Numbered from the stretch's first letter, positions 1 to 8,950 are shown. The stretch is 64,000 nucleotides of DNA from Lentibacillus sp. Marseille-P4043 (GCF_900258515.1 NZ_LT984884.1:1623168-1687167); one strand, 5' to 3'. A program made the numbers and translations. Notes: generated by a model from the sequence alone, not told the origin.

Positions 1-1
1 T

Positions 2-421
2 ACGGTGGACAATGAAATCGAGTGGAATGATGGGAAGTACGATTTTGACCTGGGTCCGGTTGAAATGGATGGGGATAAAACGATGCACTTCGTTCGCATG
101 CGTAAGAAGGATCCAAATGGTGATTTTGGTAGAACAAAACGTCAACGCCAAGTGATTCAAGGCATTGTTGATAAGGGTGCAAGCGCTGGATCTGTTAGTA
201 AGATTAATGGTGTAATCGACATTCTTGGAAACAATATGGCAACAAACTTGGATTTTGATGATATGAAAAATTTGATGAGTGGATATAAGGATACAAGAAA
301 AAATGTTACGAGTTATATGATGAAAGGGAACGGAACCAAAATTGACGGTGTGTATTACCTGATGATTCCTAATGAAGAGGTTGAGAAAGTGCATGGGATG
401 ATTGCGGGTGTGGATATATAG
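2..421 (+). CDS. LytR-CpsA-Psr (LCP) family protein, 3' part only
   Basis: The reading frame is open at the left edge, so only the C-terminal ~139 residues are visible and the true start lies outside. The stretch HFVRMRKKDPNGDFGRTKR followed by QRQVIQGIV is the conserved core of LCP proteins, whose arginines bind the polyprenyl pyrophosphate. Family knowledge: membrane-anchored phosphotransferases that attach teichoic acid or other anionic polymers to peptidoglycan on the outer face of the membrane. A hairpin terminator follows at once. Which LCP paralogue (TagT, TagU or TagV type) cannot be told from this fragment. Confidence 0.85.
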   Translation, partial: TVDNEIEWNDGKYDFDLGPVEMDGDKTMHFVRMRKKDPNGDFGRTKRQRQVIQGIVDKGASAGSVSKINGVIDILGNNMATNLDFDDMKNLMSGYKDTRKNVTSYMMKGNGTKIDGVYYLMIPNEEVEKVHGMIAGVDI

Positions 422-429
422 GGGGTGAG

Positions 430-458
430 GGCCTGCGCGGGTGCGTGGGTCTTTTTTT
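430..458 (+). terminator. Rho-independent terminator after LCP gene
   Basis: A 9-bp stem with G-U pairs (GGCCTGCGC against GCGTGGGTC), a 4-nt loop and seven T residues follow the LCP stop by 8 nt. Confidence 0.75.
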
Positions 459-487
459 GCGTCAGCCAACAGGAGTTTTCATCTTCT

Positions 488-576
488 GGGACAAGAGACC
501 TGTCCCCGCGTCCCAGCTCAAACTTAAAGCCCCGTCTGAATATGGCGCTGGGACAAGGAACCTGTCCCCATGTCCC
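488..576. repeat. REPIN-like repeat locus 1 (two units, same orientation)
   Basis: Two 27-nt units at 488-514 and 550-576, both of the right-hand form (GGGACAAG..ACCTGTCCCC..GTCCC), separated by 35 nt. Unlike most loci the units are in direct rather than inverted orientation, so this may be a rearranged pair. Confidence 0.9.
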
Positions 577-624
577 CTGGGATGAAATGGGTATTGACAA
601 CAAAAAATCATTTTTAAAAATATA

Positions 625-653
625 TTGACAATAGGTTGCCATGATGCTAAACT
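625..653 (+). promoter_or_regulatory. Sigma-A promoter of siaPQM
   Basis: TTGACA at 625-630, a 17-nt spacer and TAAACT at 648-653 preceded by an extended -10 TG. A second TTGACA at 594-599 lacks a good -10. Confidence 0.6.
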
Positions 654-666
654 CTACTTAAACATA

Positions 667-680
667 TGAAAGCGCTATAA
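667..680 (+). promoter_or_regulatory. cre-like CcpA site before siaP
   Basis: TGAAAGCGCTATAA fits the CcpA consensus TGWAARCGYTWNCW except at position 13. It lies downstream of the predicted promoter, where CcpA binding would block elongation; carbon catabolite repression of sialic acid uptake is inferred. Confidence 0.55.
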
Positions 681-707
681 TTTTAATTACTGGAGGGGGA
701 TTATGGT

Positions 708-1736
708 ATGAAGAAGAGTTTTCTGTATTTAGGTATCTTACTATTGGCAATTGTCGGGCTGGCAGGTTGCTCAGGTGGGGACGACGATGAGGCTTCAGCT
801 GATGGGGGTAATGGTGATAAGGATTATGAGTTAAAGTTTGGCTTGGTGGCTGGGAATCAACAGGTTGAATACAAAGCCGTTGAAAAACTAGCAGACTATG
901 TAAATGAAGAAAGTGATGGTCAATTAACAATTAAGATTTATCCAAATTCACAGCTTGGTGATGATCGTGCAATGCTTGAACAGCTTCAAGAAGGTACATT
1001 GGATATGACGCAAGCTGAGGGTGGACGATTCGGTATTTGGGTACCTCGCGCATCATTATTGGGACTACCGTATGTGGTAGATGACTTTGAACAATTAAAG
1101 GCAGCAATTCATAATACCGAGTATGGAAAAGGCTTGTTAAGTGAATTGGAAGAAGAACATAACTGGAAGATTGTTGCTTCATCGTATAATGGTACACGTC
1201 AAACGACATCAAACCGTGCTATTAAATCACTTGACGATATGGAAGGATTAAAATTACGTGTTCCTGAAGCTGATACATTACTAGATTATGCGAAATTCAC
1301 AGGTGCTTCTCCTACACCAATGGCATTTACAGAAGTATACACTGCACTACAAACAAATGCCGTTGATGGTGAGGAAAATCCACTCACAACAATTGATGCA
1401 CAGAAGTTTTATGAAGTACAGGACTATTTGGCATTAACGAACCACGTTGTTAACGATAATGAATACGTTGTTAGTACGAAGACATTAGAAAAGTTACCTG
1501 ATGACTTAAAACAGATTCTAATTGATGGAATTGAAATGGCTGCAGAGGAACATACAAACATGGTTAAGAAACAAGAGGAAGAACTCGTATCTAAATTTGA
1601 GGATGAGGGCGTAACTGTTACAGAACCAGATTTAGAAGAATTTAAAAAAGCTGTGTCTGAAGCATATCCAAAGTATTTAGAGGAAATTGGTGATGGTGCG
1701 GAAGATTATTTGAAACAAATTCAGGAAGCAAAATAA
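708..1736 (+). CDS. siaP: Sialic acid TRAP transporter substrate-binding lipoprotein
   Basis: Binds N-acetylneuraminate outside the cell and delivers it to the SiaQM permease. The 342-residue product starts with a lipoprotein signal (LAGC, lipid on Cys21), which suits a Gram-positive cell without a periplasm. From memory of Haemophilus SiaP, the blocks SQLGDDRAML, NGTRQTTSNRAI, GLKLRVP and ASPTPMAF are shared, including the arginines (R164 and R184 here) equivalent to the two that hold the sialate carboxylate. The ATG at 708 has GGAGGGGG 8 nt upstream. It heads an operon with both permease genes and lies upstream of nanE, nanA and nanK, which supports the substrate call. Confidence 0.9.
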   Translation: MKKSFLYLGILLLAIVGLAGCSGGDDDEASADGGNGDKDYELKFGLVAGNQQVEYKAVEKLADYVNEESDGQLTIKIYPNSQLGDDRAMLEQLQEGTLDMTQAEGGRFGIWVPRASLLGLPYVVDDFEQLKAAIHNTEYGKGLLSELEEEHNWKIVASSYNGTRQTTSNRAIKSLDDMEGLKLRVPEADTLLDYAKFTGASPTPMAFTEVYTALQTNAVDGEENPLTTIDAQKFYEVQDYLALTNHVVNDNEYVVSTKTLEKLPDDLKQILIDGIEMAAEEHTNMVKKQEEELVSKFEDEGVTVTEPDLEEFKKAVSEAYPKYLEEIGDGAEDYLKQIQEAK

Positions 1737-1754
1737 AAAGCTCAGGTGAATTAT

Positions 1755-2222
1755 ATGAAAAAATTTTTTGCTAACCTGGAAGAAATCATTGGAGGGTCAT
1801 TATTTATTATCATGTTAATAATCTTGACCCTGCAGATTTTTTCTAGACAAATTATGGACTCGCCACTAACATGGTCCGAGGCATTGGCTAAATTTATATT
1901 CGTTTATGTTGGCTATTTATCTATTTCATTTGGTATTAAAGAAAGTAATCACGTTTTGATCGATTATTTTGTTAATAAATTTCCGAAGTTAATTCGGAGT
2001 ACGATTTACTATGTATTCCAGGCTGCTATTTTTATTGCGATTTCTATTATGGGATATTTAGGCTATGAAATGGCATTGCGTAAAGTGCCGGTCGAGATTG
2101 TTTCCTTAAATATTTCTTATATGTATATGTACATTGCCTTACCATTGATTTCTATTCTAATTTTATATCGACTTGTTGAGGTGAATGTAAAACAAATCAA
2201 GAATAAAAGTGAGGTGAAATAA
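1755..2222 (+). CDS. siaQ: TRAP transporter small membrane subunit (DctQ type)
   Basis: A ~155-residue four-helix membrane protein of the DctQ family that pairs with the large SiaM subunit. LTWSEALAKFIFVYVGYL is a typical DctQ stretch. The ATG at 1755 is preferred over the in-frame GTG at 1746 because AGGTGA (1744-1749) overlaps the GTG but lies 5 nt before the ATG. It directly follows siaP and ends at the base before the siaM start. In Haemophilus the Q and M parts are fused; here they are separate. Confidence 0.88.
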   Translation: MKKFFANLEEIIGGSLFIIMLIILTLQIFSRQIMDSPLTWSEALAKFIFVYVGYLSISFGIKESNHVLIDYFVNKFPKLIRSTIYYVFQAAIFIAISIMGYLGYEMALRKVPVEIVSLNISYMYMYIALPLISILILYRLVEVNVKQIKNKSEVK

Positions 2223-3503
2223 ATGAGTGCACTTACAATACTTATCGGCTGGCTTGTACTGTTGTTTTTAGGGATGCCGGTTGGATTCACACTGATCATC
2301 GCTGCACTTGTTTATTTTGCCACTAATGATTGGGAAATGGCATACTTTTCAGCTGCAAAATTAATTGACAGTATTGATACATTTTCTCTATTGGCAGTTC
2401 CGTTTTTCATATTAACTGGATCTTTAATGAATTCATCTGGAATAACAGAGCGTATTTTTAACTTTGCTAAGTCATTTGTTGGTCATTTTACTGGCGGTCT
2501 AGGCCATGTAAATGTTATGGCAAGCCTTCTTTTTTCCGGGATGTCTGGTTCAGCGTTAGCGGATGCTGGCGGTATTGGCCAGTTGGAAATAAAATCGATG
2601 CGTGATGAAAAGTATGATGATGATTACGCAGGTGGTCTGACGGCGGCTTCAGCGATTATTGGTCCGATCATTCCTCCAAGTATTCCACTGATTATTTATG
2701 GGGTTGTCTCCGATCAGTCGATTGCTTCATTATTTTTGGCTGGTGTCATTCCAGGGTTGATTATGACAGCTTCTTTAATGGTTATGGCATACTTTTGGGC
2801 AAAAAAACGTGGCTATCCAAAGGCTAAAAAAGCCACAATGAAAGAACGATTTTACCATTTTAGAAAATCATTTTGGGCATTGCTCACACCGGTCATTATT
2901 ATTGGCGGTATTTTTTCGGGGTATTTTACACCAACCGAAGCTGCTGTAATTGCTACGTTATATGCAATGTTTTTAGGGTTTTTTGTTTATAAAGAATTGA
3001 CATTGAAAAAGTTCTTTTTAAATGTTGTTGATTCGATGCGGTTGACGGGGATTGCGGTGTTGATGATTGTCGGGGTTGAATTTTTTGGCCAAATGATTGC
3101 AATTGAACAAATACCGATACAAGTTGCTGACTTCTTCTTAGATGTATCATCAAACCCAATCGTACTATTGCTACTGATAAACGTACTATTAATCTTTTTA
3201 GGAATGTTTATTGAATCATTGGCATTATTGATTCTGTTAATACCTATCCTAGTTCCAGTTATTGTAAGTGCTGGAGTAGATCCGGTTCATTTCGGAATCA
3301 TAGTTATATTAAATCTTATGATTGGTATTTTAACTCCACCGATGGGAATGGCTTTGTTTGTCGTATCTAAGGTCGGAAATATATCGATGAAAACAATTAC
3401 TAGAGGGGTTGTTCCATTTTTAATTCCGCTAGTAATAACGTTGCTAGTCATTACTGTGTTCCCGCAGTTGGTGTTATTTTTACCAAATGCATTAAATCCG
3501 TAA
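2223..3503 (+). CDS. siaM: TRAP transporter large permease subunit (DctM type)
   Basis: A 426-residue polytopic protein with the DctM family pattern of about a dozen hydrophobic segments. It carries conserved motifs such as GMSGSALADAGGIGQLE and GPIIPPSIPLIIYG in the first half and ILTPPMGMALFV in the second, the regions that form the sodium- and substrate-coupling sites in this family. The ATG at 2223 abuts the siaQ stop, with GAGGTG just upstream. The operon ends here with a hairpin terminator. Confidence 0.9.
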   Translation: MSALTILIGWLVLLFLGMPVGFTLIIAALVYFATNDWEMAYFSAAKLIDSIDTFSLLAVPFFILTGSLMNSSGITERIFNFAKSFVGHFTGGLGHVNVMASLLFSGMSGSALADAGGIGQLEIKSMRDEKYDDDYAGGLTAASAIIGPIIPPSIPLIIYGVVSDQSIASLFLAGVIPGLIMTASLMVMAYFWAKKRGYPKAKKATMKERFYHFRKSFWALLTPVIIIGGIFSGYFTPTEAAVIATLYAMFLGFFVYKELTLKKFFLNVVDSMRLTGIAVLMIVGVEFFGQMIAIEQIPIQVADFFLDVSSNPIVLLLLINVLLIFLGMFIESLALLILLIPILVPVIVSAGVDPVHFGIIVILNLMIGILTPPMGMALFVVSKVGNISMKTITRGVVPFLIPLVITLLVITVFPQLVLFLPNALNP

Positions 3504-3510
3504 GTTTTCA

Positions 3511-3548
3511 GGGGAAAAATACCTTGCTCGGGGTTTTTCTCCTTTTTT
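3511..3548 (+). terminator. Terminator of siaPQM
   Basis: GGGGAAAAATACC pairs imperfectly with CGGGGTTTTTCTCC and is followed by a T run, directly after the siaM stop. Confidence 0.6.
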
Positions 3549-3606
3549 CATTTACCTGCTATACTAAAAATACTTAATTAGAAATTGCTTTAAAGGACGG
3601 GGTTGT

Positions 3607-4452
3607 ATGTCAAATAAAGATTTTCAAGGAAATCAGAAAAAGCCGACCGTGATTATGGAACAGAATAAGCCAATCTTTACGAAATCAGAGCAGAAAATCT
3701 ATACCTACATTAATGAGAATATGGACAAAGTTTTATATGATTCACTAACTGAACTTTCTGAAGCGAGCGGTGTAGCAGAGGCGACAGTATTGCGTTTCTT
3801 TCGTAAGCTTGGATTTAAGGGGTTTCAAGATTTTAAATTCCTCTTGGCGCAGGAACGAACAATGCATCCTAATCATGACAATGATGGAACGTTTATTGAA
3901 AAGATTCGCAACAATATTGTGCAGGCCATTAATGACTCATCGGAAATCATTGAGATGGATACATTGCAACAGTGTGTGGATATAATTGATTCGTCAAATG
4001 ATGTCGTTATTTTTGGTGTTGGCTCATCGGGAATTGCTTGTCACGATATGCATAATCGCTTAATGCGAATCGGGAAACACGCCGAAGTAATTACAGATCC
4101 ACATTTCCAAGTCATGCGCGCTTCGACCATGACGAAGGAAACTGTTGTTATAGCTGTTAGTCTCTCGGGTAGTACGAAGGATATTTATGATTCCGTAGAG
4201 ATTGCGAAGGCGAGTAATGCTGCGGTTATTGCATTGACCAATTATGTGAAATCACCACTAACGAGACTATCGGATCATGTATTATTATCCTCAGCTAAGG
4301 AAAACCCCTTAGATAGCGGTTCATTAGTGTCTAAAATTTCGCAGTTGTATATAATTGACTTGATTTGTACGGGACTTACGATGAAAAACGTAGAAAAGGC
4401 AAAAGAAATTAAGATGAAAATTAGCGAAAATGCCGCTAATAAACTGTATTAA
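3607..4452 (+). CDS. RpiR/MurR family transcriptional regulator
   Basis: A 281-residue protein with an N-terminal RpiR helix-turn-helix (about residues 25-100, including SEASGVAEATVLRFFRKLGF) and a C-terminal SIS sugar-phosphate domain (VVIFGVGSSGIACHDM, then ISLSGSTKD-like AVSLSGSTKD). Regulators of this type sense phosphosugars, so this one probably responds to ManNAc-6P or GlcNAc-6P and controls the surrounding sialate genes. It has its own ribosome site (AAAGGACGGGG) and stands alone between siaM and nanE. Its operator was not identified. Confidence 0.88.
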   Translation: MSNKDFQGNQKKPTVIMEQNKPIFTKSEQKIYTYINENMDKVLYDSLTELSEASGVAEATVLRFFRKLGFKGFQDFKFLLAQERTMHPNHDNDGTFIEKIRNNIVQAINDSSEIIEMDTLQQCVDIIDSSNDVVIFGVGSSGIACHDMHNRLMRIGKHAEVITDPHFQVMRASTMTKETVVIAVSLSGSTKDIYDSVEIAKASNAAVIALTNYVKSPLTRLSDHVLLSSAKENPLDSGSLVSKISQLYIIDLICTGLTMKNVEKAKEIKMKISENAANKLY

Positions 4453-4491
4453 TGTTAGTAGTGACAATTAATTATCATTTTTATTATATTA

Positions 4492-4521
4492 TTGACAGTT
4501 TAATTTCAATGGTGGTATGAT
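4492..4521 (+). promoter_or_regulatory. Promoter of nanE-nanA
   Basis: TTGACA at 4492-4497, an 18-nt spacer and TATGAT at 4516-4521, about 70 nt before the nanE start. Confidence 0.7.
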
Positions 4522-4588
4522 TTGTGTATTAAAAGCTTATGTTTCATGTATGAATGAAGGTATTAGTCAACAACTGAGGGGAATTTAA

Positions 4589-5293
4589 ATGAATATACTT
4601 GATAAGGTAAAAGGACAATTAATTGTTTCATGTCAAGCACTGGAAGATGAACCGCTCTATAGTTCATTTATTATGAGCAAGATGGCGCTTGCAGCTAAAC
4701 TTGGCGGTGCGGCGGGAATACGTGCGAATACAGTAGAAGATATTCGTGCCATTAAACAAGAGGTCGACTTGCCGATCATTGGGATTATTAAAAAAGATTT
4801 TCCGGGCAATGGCGTTTTTATTACACCAACTATCCAAGAAGTAGATGAACTTTATCGTGAAGGTGTTGATGTCATTGCTTTTGACGCAACTCAGCGCGAG
4901 CGGCCTGATGGTAAGTGTTTCGATCAATTTTTTAAAGCTATTAAATTGAAATATCCAGATCAACTTTTTATGGCTGATATTTCAACTGCAGAAGAAGGAA
5001 TGAAGGCAGCCCAAGCAGGAGTAGACATTGTTGCTGCTACACTTGCAGGGTATACGCCATACTCGAAGGAAATCAAGCCGATGGAATTAGTACAGGAACT
5101 TGTAACAAAAGTTGATGTGCCTGTCATTGCAGAAGGTAATTTTGATACACCAGAAAAGGCGAGCAAGGCACTTGAAGCGGGGGCACACGCAGTTGTCGTG
5201 GGAAGTGCGATTACACGGCCGAAACATATTACAGAAACATTTGCTCAAGCGATACAAAACAGCAAAACCATACAAATAGGGGAGGATGCTTGA
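4589..5293 (+). CDS. nanE: N-acetylmannosamine-6-phosphate 2-epimerase
   Basis: Converts ManNAc-6P to GlcNAc-6P in the sialic acid pathway. The 234-residue TIM barrel shows NanE landmarks: [15 protein letters not shown] at the N-terminus, [18 protein letters not shown] (catalytic lysine region), [11 protein letters not shown] and a C-terminal phosphate site [13 protein letters not shown] / [11 protein letters not shown]. Length is normal for the family. The ribosome site GAGGGG precedes the ATG. Its stop overlaps the start region of nanA, so the two are probably co-transcribed. Confidence 0.95.
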   Translation: MNILDKVKGQLIVSCQALEDEPLYSSFIMSKMALAAKLGGAAGIRANTVEDIRAIKQEVDLPIIGIIKKDFPGNGVFITPTIQEVDELYREGVDVIAFDATQRERPDGKCFDQFFKAIKLKYPDQLFMADISTAEEGMKAAQAGVDIVAATLAGYTPYSKEIKPMELVQELVTKVDVPVIAEGNFDTPEKASKALEAGAHAVVVGSAITRPKHITETFAQAIQNSKTIQIGEDA

Positions 5294-5294
5294 C

Positions 5295-6161
5295 ATGAAG
5301 GGTATTTTTACAGCGCTGATGTGTGCTTTTGATGAAAACGGAAATATAGATGAAAAAGGTTTGCGGGAAATTGTTCGTCATAATATTGAGGAATCAAAGG
5401 TCGATGGTCTTTATGTGAATGGAAGTACGGGAGAAAGTTTCATGCTTACTACTGAAGCTAAAAAGCGTATTTTTGAAATTGTAAAAGACGAAGGCGGCGA
5501 TCAAGTGAAATTAATCGCTCAAGTCGGATCTTTGAATATAGATGAAGCGGTTGATCTTGCTAAATTTGCTACAAAGCTAAACTATGATGCTATCTCTGCT
5601 GTTACACCGTTCTATTACAAATTTGATTTTGAAGAAATTAAGGATTACTATGAAACGATTGTAAATAGTGTCGATAATAATTTGATTATTTATTCCATCC
5701 CAGCGTTAACTGGGGTAAATATGAATTTGGATCAATTTGGTGAATTGTTAGCACATGACAAAATTATTGGTGTGAAATTTACGGCACCGGATTTCTTCCT
5801 ATTAGAACGATTGCGCCATGCATTCCCAGACAAATTAATTTACTCAGGATTCGATGAAATGCTGTTGTCTGCAAGTGTTTTGAATGTTGATGGTGCGATA
5901 GGAAGTACGTTTAATGTAAATGGGAAGCGTGCTCGTGATATTTTTGAATTAGCACAAAACGGAAATGTTGCCGAAGCATTGGAAGTTCAAAAAGTGACGA
6001 ATGATTTGATTGCAGGCATTCTTGATAATGGACTCTATCAAACGATCAAAGAAATGCTGAAATATAAGGGTGTTCATGCTGGTTATTGTCGCAAGCCTAT
6101 GAAACAACTTCCAGAAGAGAAAGTTGCCCGTGCTCAGGAACTTGCTAAAAAATATATGTAA
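5295..6161 (+). CDS. nanA: N-acetylneuraminate lyase
   Basis: Splits sialic acid into N-acetylmannosamine and pyruvate. The 288-residue member of the DapA/NanA aldolase family has the GSTGE carboxylate site (about 43-47), catalytic Tyr133 in IIYSIPA, and the Schiff-base Lys161 in GVKFTAPD. The ATG at 5295 is preferred over the one at 5286, because GGGGAGG (5279-5285) sits 9 nt before the former and touches the latter. It is translationally linked to nanE. The sialate-specific residues and the neighbours separate it from the genuine dapA at 57.7 kb. Confidence 0.92.
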   Translation: MKGIFTALMCAFDENGNIDEKGLREIVRHNIEESKVDGLYVNGSTGESFMLTTEAKKRIFEIVKDEGGDQVKLIAQVGSLNIDEAVDLAKFATKLNYDAISAVTPFYYKFDFEEIKDYYETIVNSVDNNLIIYSIPALTGVNMNLDQFGELLAHDKIIGVKFTAPDFFLLERLRHAFPDKLIYSGFDEMLLSASVLNVDGAIGSTFNVNGKRARDIFELAQNGNVAEALEVQKVTNDLIAGILDNGLYQTIKEMLKYKGVHAGYCRKPMKQLPEEKVARAQELAKKYM

Positions 6162-6227
6162 GTGGTAAAGAGATAAAAAATGCGGACGTTTTTGCATTGT
6201 AGGAAAGCAATATAGAGCTTGTATACG

Positions 6228-6276
6228 AAAATGCCGGCACGTGTTCATACTGGTTGAGGTGTATGCCGGGCTTTTC
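6228..6276 (+). terminator. Possible terminator between nanA and nanK
   Basis: AAAA..CCGGCA and TGCCGG..TTTT form an imperfect stem with a long loop, ending in a short T run. Weak by eye. Confidence 0.35.
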
Positions 6277-6309
6277 TATTCTCTTTCTACTTAACAAGGA
6301 GTAAAGCTA

Positions 6310-7209
6310 ATGGAATTAATCGTTATCGATATTGGCGGAACAGCGATAAAATATGGTGTGCTTGATGAACATGAGAATCTATTGTTTCGCGAAAGTATTC
6401 CATCTGAGGCACATCTTGGCGGTAATGAATTGATAAAGAAAGTTTTACGTATTTGTGATCAAGTGAAGCGTAAGTGGGATGTCTTCGGTGTCGCAATTAG
6501 TTCGGCGGGACAAATTGATAGTGAGCATGGTGTTGTTGTTCATGCTACCGAGACAATTCCAGGATATACAGGGATGTCTGTCACGGAAATGGTTACCGAA
6601 CATACGGGGCTACCTGCAACGATTGAGAATGATGTTAACTGTACAGCAATCGGTGAACATTGGAAAGGCGCAGCTGTTGGTGTAGACGATTTTGTGTGCA
6701 TGACATTTGGAACGGGAATTGGCGGTGCTTTATTTATGAATGGTCAGTTGCATGCCGGTGCCAACTTTTCAGCAGGCGAATTCGGACATATCAATTTGTA
6801 TAAGGACGGTAAGCTGTGTACCTGTGGCAATTATGGTTGTTACGAGCGTTATGCTTCAAGTGCGGCATTATCTGAAATTGTTGCAAGTGAGTTTGGTAGA
6901 TCCATCCAGTTACCAGTGTTTTTTCAGATGGTGAAACAAGGTGATGCGTTAAGCGTGGAGATCTTCAATAAATGGATTGATGATGTTGCGACAGGTATTC
7001 AATCAATTGTACATATTTTTAACCCTAAGCTGGTTGTTATTGGCGGTGGAATTACCGCACAAGGTGACTTCTTGCTACATGCTATGCAATCCGCAGTCGA
7101 TGAAAAGCTAATGCCAAACCACCGCAACCAACTCAACCTAAAGCTAGCCCTAAATGATAATAATGCAAACCTATTAGGAGCAGCAAAGCACTATTTCACG
7201 AAGCAGTGA
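6310..7209 (+). CDS. nanK: ROK family kinase, probable N-acetylmannosamine kinase
   Basis: A 299-residue ROK kinase. It has the N-terminal phosphate loop DIGGT (Asp7-Thr11), the catalytic block IENDVNC, the glycine-rich MTFGTGIGGALF and a ROK zinc motif with the ligands GH, CxCGxxGC and a following E (residues about 160-180). Phosphorylation of ManNAc to ManNAc-6P is inferred from its place after nanE and nanA; ROK sequences alone do not separate ManNAc, glucose and fructose kinases. The ribosome site is AAGGAG before the ATG at 6310. A repeat unit begins 3 nt after the stop. Confidence 0.85.
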   Translation: MELIVIDIGGTAIKYGVLDEHENLLFRESIPSEAHLGGNELIKKVLRICDQVKRKWDVFGVAISSAGQIDSEHGVVVHATETIPGYTGMSVTEMVTEHTGLPATIENDVNCTAIGEHWKGAAVGVDDFVCMTFGTGIGGALFMNGQLHAGANFSAGEFGHINLYKDGKLCTCGNYGCYERYASSAALSEIVASEFGRSIQLPVFFQMVKQGDALSVEIFNKWIDDVATGIQSIVHIFNPKLVVIGGGITAQGDFLLHAMQSAVDEKLMPNHRNQLNLKLALNDNNANLLGAAKHYFTKQ

Positions 7210-7212
7210 TTT

Positions 7213-7239
7213 GGGACATGGGGACAGGTTCCTTGTCCC
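7213..7239. repeat. REPIN-like repeat locus 2 (single left unit)
   Basis: A lone 27-nt left-form unit (GGGACATGGGGACAGG then TTCCTTGTCCC), 3 nt after the nanK stop, without an inverted partner nearby. Confidence 0.85.
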
Positions 7240-7240
7240 A

Positions 7241-7560
7241 CCAATTTTTTCCAAAATGCTTGGTGCTTATGGAATTCTGCTGATGCAAAAGAAGGAAGCA
7301 ATCGACAAATTAAACCAAGTGCAGCAGATGCGGAAGTGACAGTGTTGTTCTACCTGATCAAATAAAAGGTGCACCACATGTTATTCAGTCCGAAAAAGGT
7401 GCGTTGCTGGTTCAATTTGTTCGGATATTTAGCAAATCATCTGCTAGTCCAGCTGTTTTTTTTCGAGTGTTTCGTTGATAGCTCTACCTTGTCACGAAGT
7501 ATTTTAAGTATTTAGGAATTTTACTGTATAAAATGGAATAGATGCTTCATTGCATATTTT
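7241..7560 (+). pseudogene. Coding-like debris of unknown origin
   Basis: No open gene is present, but short stretches look like decayed protein code in shifting frames, for example VVLPDQIKGAPHVIQSEKGA around 7340-7410 after a frame correction. It is followed by a strong terminator with no intact gene ahead of it, as expected if a gene after nanK has decayed. I do not recognise the family. Confidence 0.3.
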
Positions 7561-7578
7561 GTCTTTAAGCATGAAAAT

Positions 7579-7642
7579 ACCCCCAGTTTGGTTGATGGTC
7601 TCTTCGCAATTCTATTATGCCAAATTTTGGGGGTGTTTTTTT
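7579..7642 (+). terminator. Rho-independent terminator (orphan)
   Basis: ACCCCCAGTTTGG pairs with CCAAATTTTGGGGGT across a ~28-nt loop, followed by a run of seven T residues with the first after one G. No intact gene lies directly upstream. Confidence 0.65.
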
Positions 7643-7670
7643 AGTTTTTAATAAGGTATTGAATTTTCAG

Positions 7671-7762
7671 TGCAGCTTTTTAAGTGACCTCGACCTGTCC
7701 CGGTGTCCCATCCCCAGTTTAAAGCTCTGTCTTAAAATAGCGCTGGGACAAGAAACCTGTCC
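7671..7762. repeat. REPIN-like repeat locus 3, with remnant of a second element
   Basis: A decayed right-form unit ends at 7709. After the usual 35 nt, a second right unit begins at 7745 but is cut at 7762 by the 140-bp element below and resumes at 7903-7920. The bases before the first unit (TTTTTAAGTGACCTCG) resemble the right end of the 140-bp element, so an older copy may once have sat here as well. Confidence 0.7.
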
Positions 7763-7902
7763 GAGGCCACTGAAAAAGTCCGGTTCACAAAAATGAAAAG
7801 TATACTATCCACGGTATATAGATGATTATATTTGATAACGACACTAAATATAGCGTTTTGTTCAATGCTATCTTATATAATAGTCACTTTTTCAGTGGCC
7901 TC
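7763..7902 (+). mobile_element. 140-bp MITE-like element, copy 1, inserted in a repeat unit
   Basis: Ends GAGGCCACTGAAAAAGT and ACTTTTTCAGTGGCCTC are perfect inverted repeats. The flanking 9 bases AACCTGTCC (7754-7762 and 7903-7911) are duplicated, as left by transposition. It has no coding capacity. The interior is similar throughout to copy 2 at 22714-22852. The parent transposase is not in the window; which IS family it derives from is unknown to me. Confidence 0.85.
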
Positions 7903-8049
7903 AACCTGTCCCCATGTCCCATAATTAATGCGCATGACTATTACGTTTCTGTTATTATTGGTATAATGAAGTTGAAGGTTCTTTACATTCATGATATAAA
8001 TTATCTTAGTTGAAAAAAGGTAATTTACCACATAAAAGGAGTGGAACTT

Positions 8050-8937
8050 ATGCAACAGAGTCAATTTGAAAAAATGAAAAACGGTGAAGGGTTTATCGCA
8101 GCACTTGATCAAAGTGGTGGTAGTACTCCAAAAGCACTAGCCTTGTATGGTATTGAAGAGGATTCGTATAACGGCAAGGACGAAATGTTTGATCTTGTAC
8201 ACGAGATGCGGACTCGAATCATCACATCACCTGCTTTTGATTCCGAATATATCATCGGTGCCATTTTGTTTGAACAAACGATGGATCGCGAAATCGAAGG
8301 AATGTACACAGCTGATTATTTAGCTGAAAAAAAAGGCATTGTTCCTTTCTTAAAAGTGGACAAGGGTCTTGCTGAAGAGTCAAATGGCGTGCAAATGATG
8401 AAGCCGATCACTGACTTGGATGAAACATTGAAACGAGCGAATGAACGTCACATCTTTGGAACAAAAATGCGCTCCGTTATCAAGGAAGCAAATCCAGAAG
8501 GTATCAAGGCTGTCGTCGCGCAACAATTCGAAATTGGTAAACAGATTGTAGCTGCTGGTCTTGTTCCAATTATTGAGCCGGAAGTAGACATTAACAGTAA
8601 AGAAAAAGAAAAATGTGAGGAACTATTGAAAGCTGAGATTCTTGATCAGCTTAACAAGTTGGGTGACGATGAGCATGTGATGTTGAAAGTTACCATTCCA
8701 ACTGTTGCAAACACATACAAAGAATTGATTGAGCATCCAAACGTTGTGCGTGTTGTCGCACTTTCTGGTGGTTACGCTGTAGACGAAGCAAATGAAAAGC
8801 TGAAGGAAAATAATGGACTTATTGCCAGCTTCTCCCGTGCACTATCACAGGATTTAAATGCCAACCAAACAGATGAAGAATTCAATAACGCGCTTGGCAA
8901 GGCAGTAAAATCTATATACGAAGCTTCAATTTCATAA
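8050..8937 (+). CDS. fda: Class I fructose-bisphosphate aldolase
   Basis: A 295-residue metal-independent aldolase like the staphylococcal class I enzyme, splitting fructose-1,6-bisphosphate into two triose phosphates. Recognisable blocks are [16 protein letters not shown] at the N-terminus, the VPFLKVDKG region, [10 protein letters not shown], and [10 protein letters not shown] carrying a candidate Schiff-base lysine. The ATG at 8050 is preferred to the GTG at 8041, since the AAGGAGTG ribosome site overlaps the latter. It stands alone between a repeat-rich region and its own terminator. Confidence 0.92.
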   Translation: MQQSQFEKMKNGEGFIAALDQSGGSTPKALALYGIEEDSYNGKDEMFDLVHEMRTRIITSPAFDSEYIIGAILFEQTMDREIEGMYTADYLAEKKGIVPFLKVDKGLAEESNGVQMMKPITDLDETLKRANERHIFGTKMRSVIKEANPEGIKAVVAQQFEIGKQIVAAGLVPIIEPEVDINSKEKEKCEELLKAEILDQLNKLGDDEHVMLKVTIPTVANTYKELIEHPNVVRVVALSGGYAVDEANEKLKENNGLIASFSRALSQDLNANQTDEEFNNALGKAVKSIYEASIS

Positions 8938-8950
8938 GCTTAGCAATCCA

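Noticed and set aside
425..628. Small open frame after the LCP gene
   Set aside because: It consists mostly of terminator and repeat-unit sequence (residues like GTRDLSPRPS recur wherever the repeat is read in this frame).
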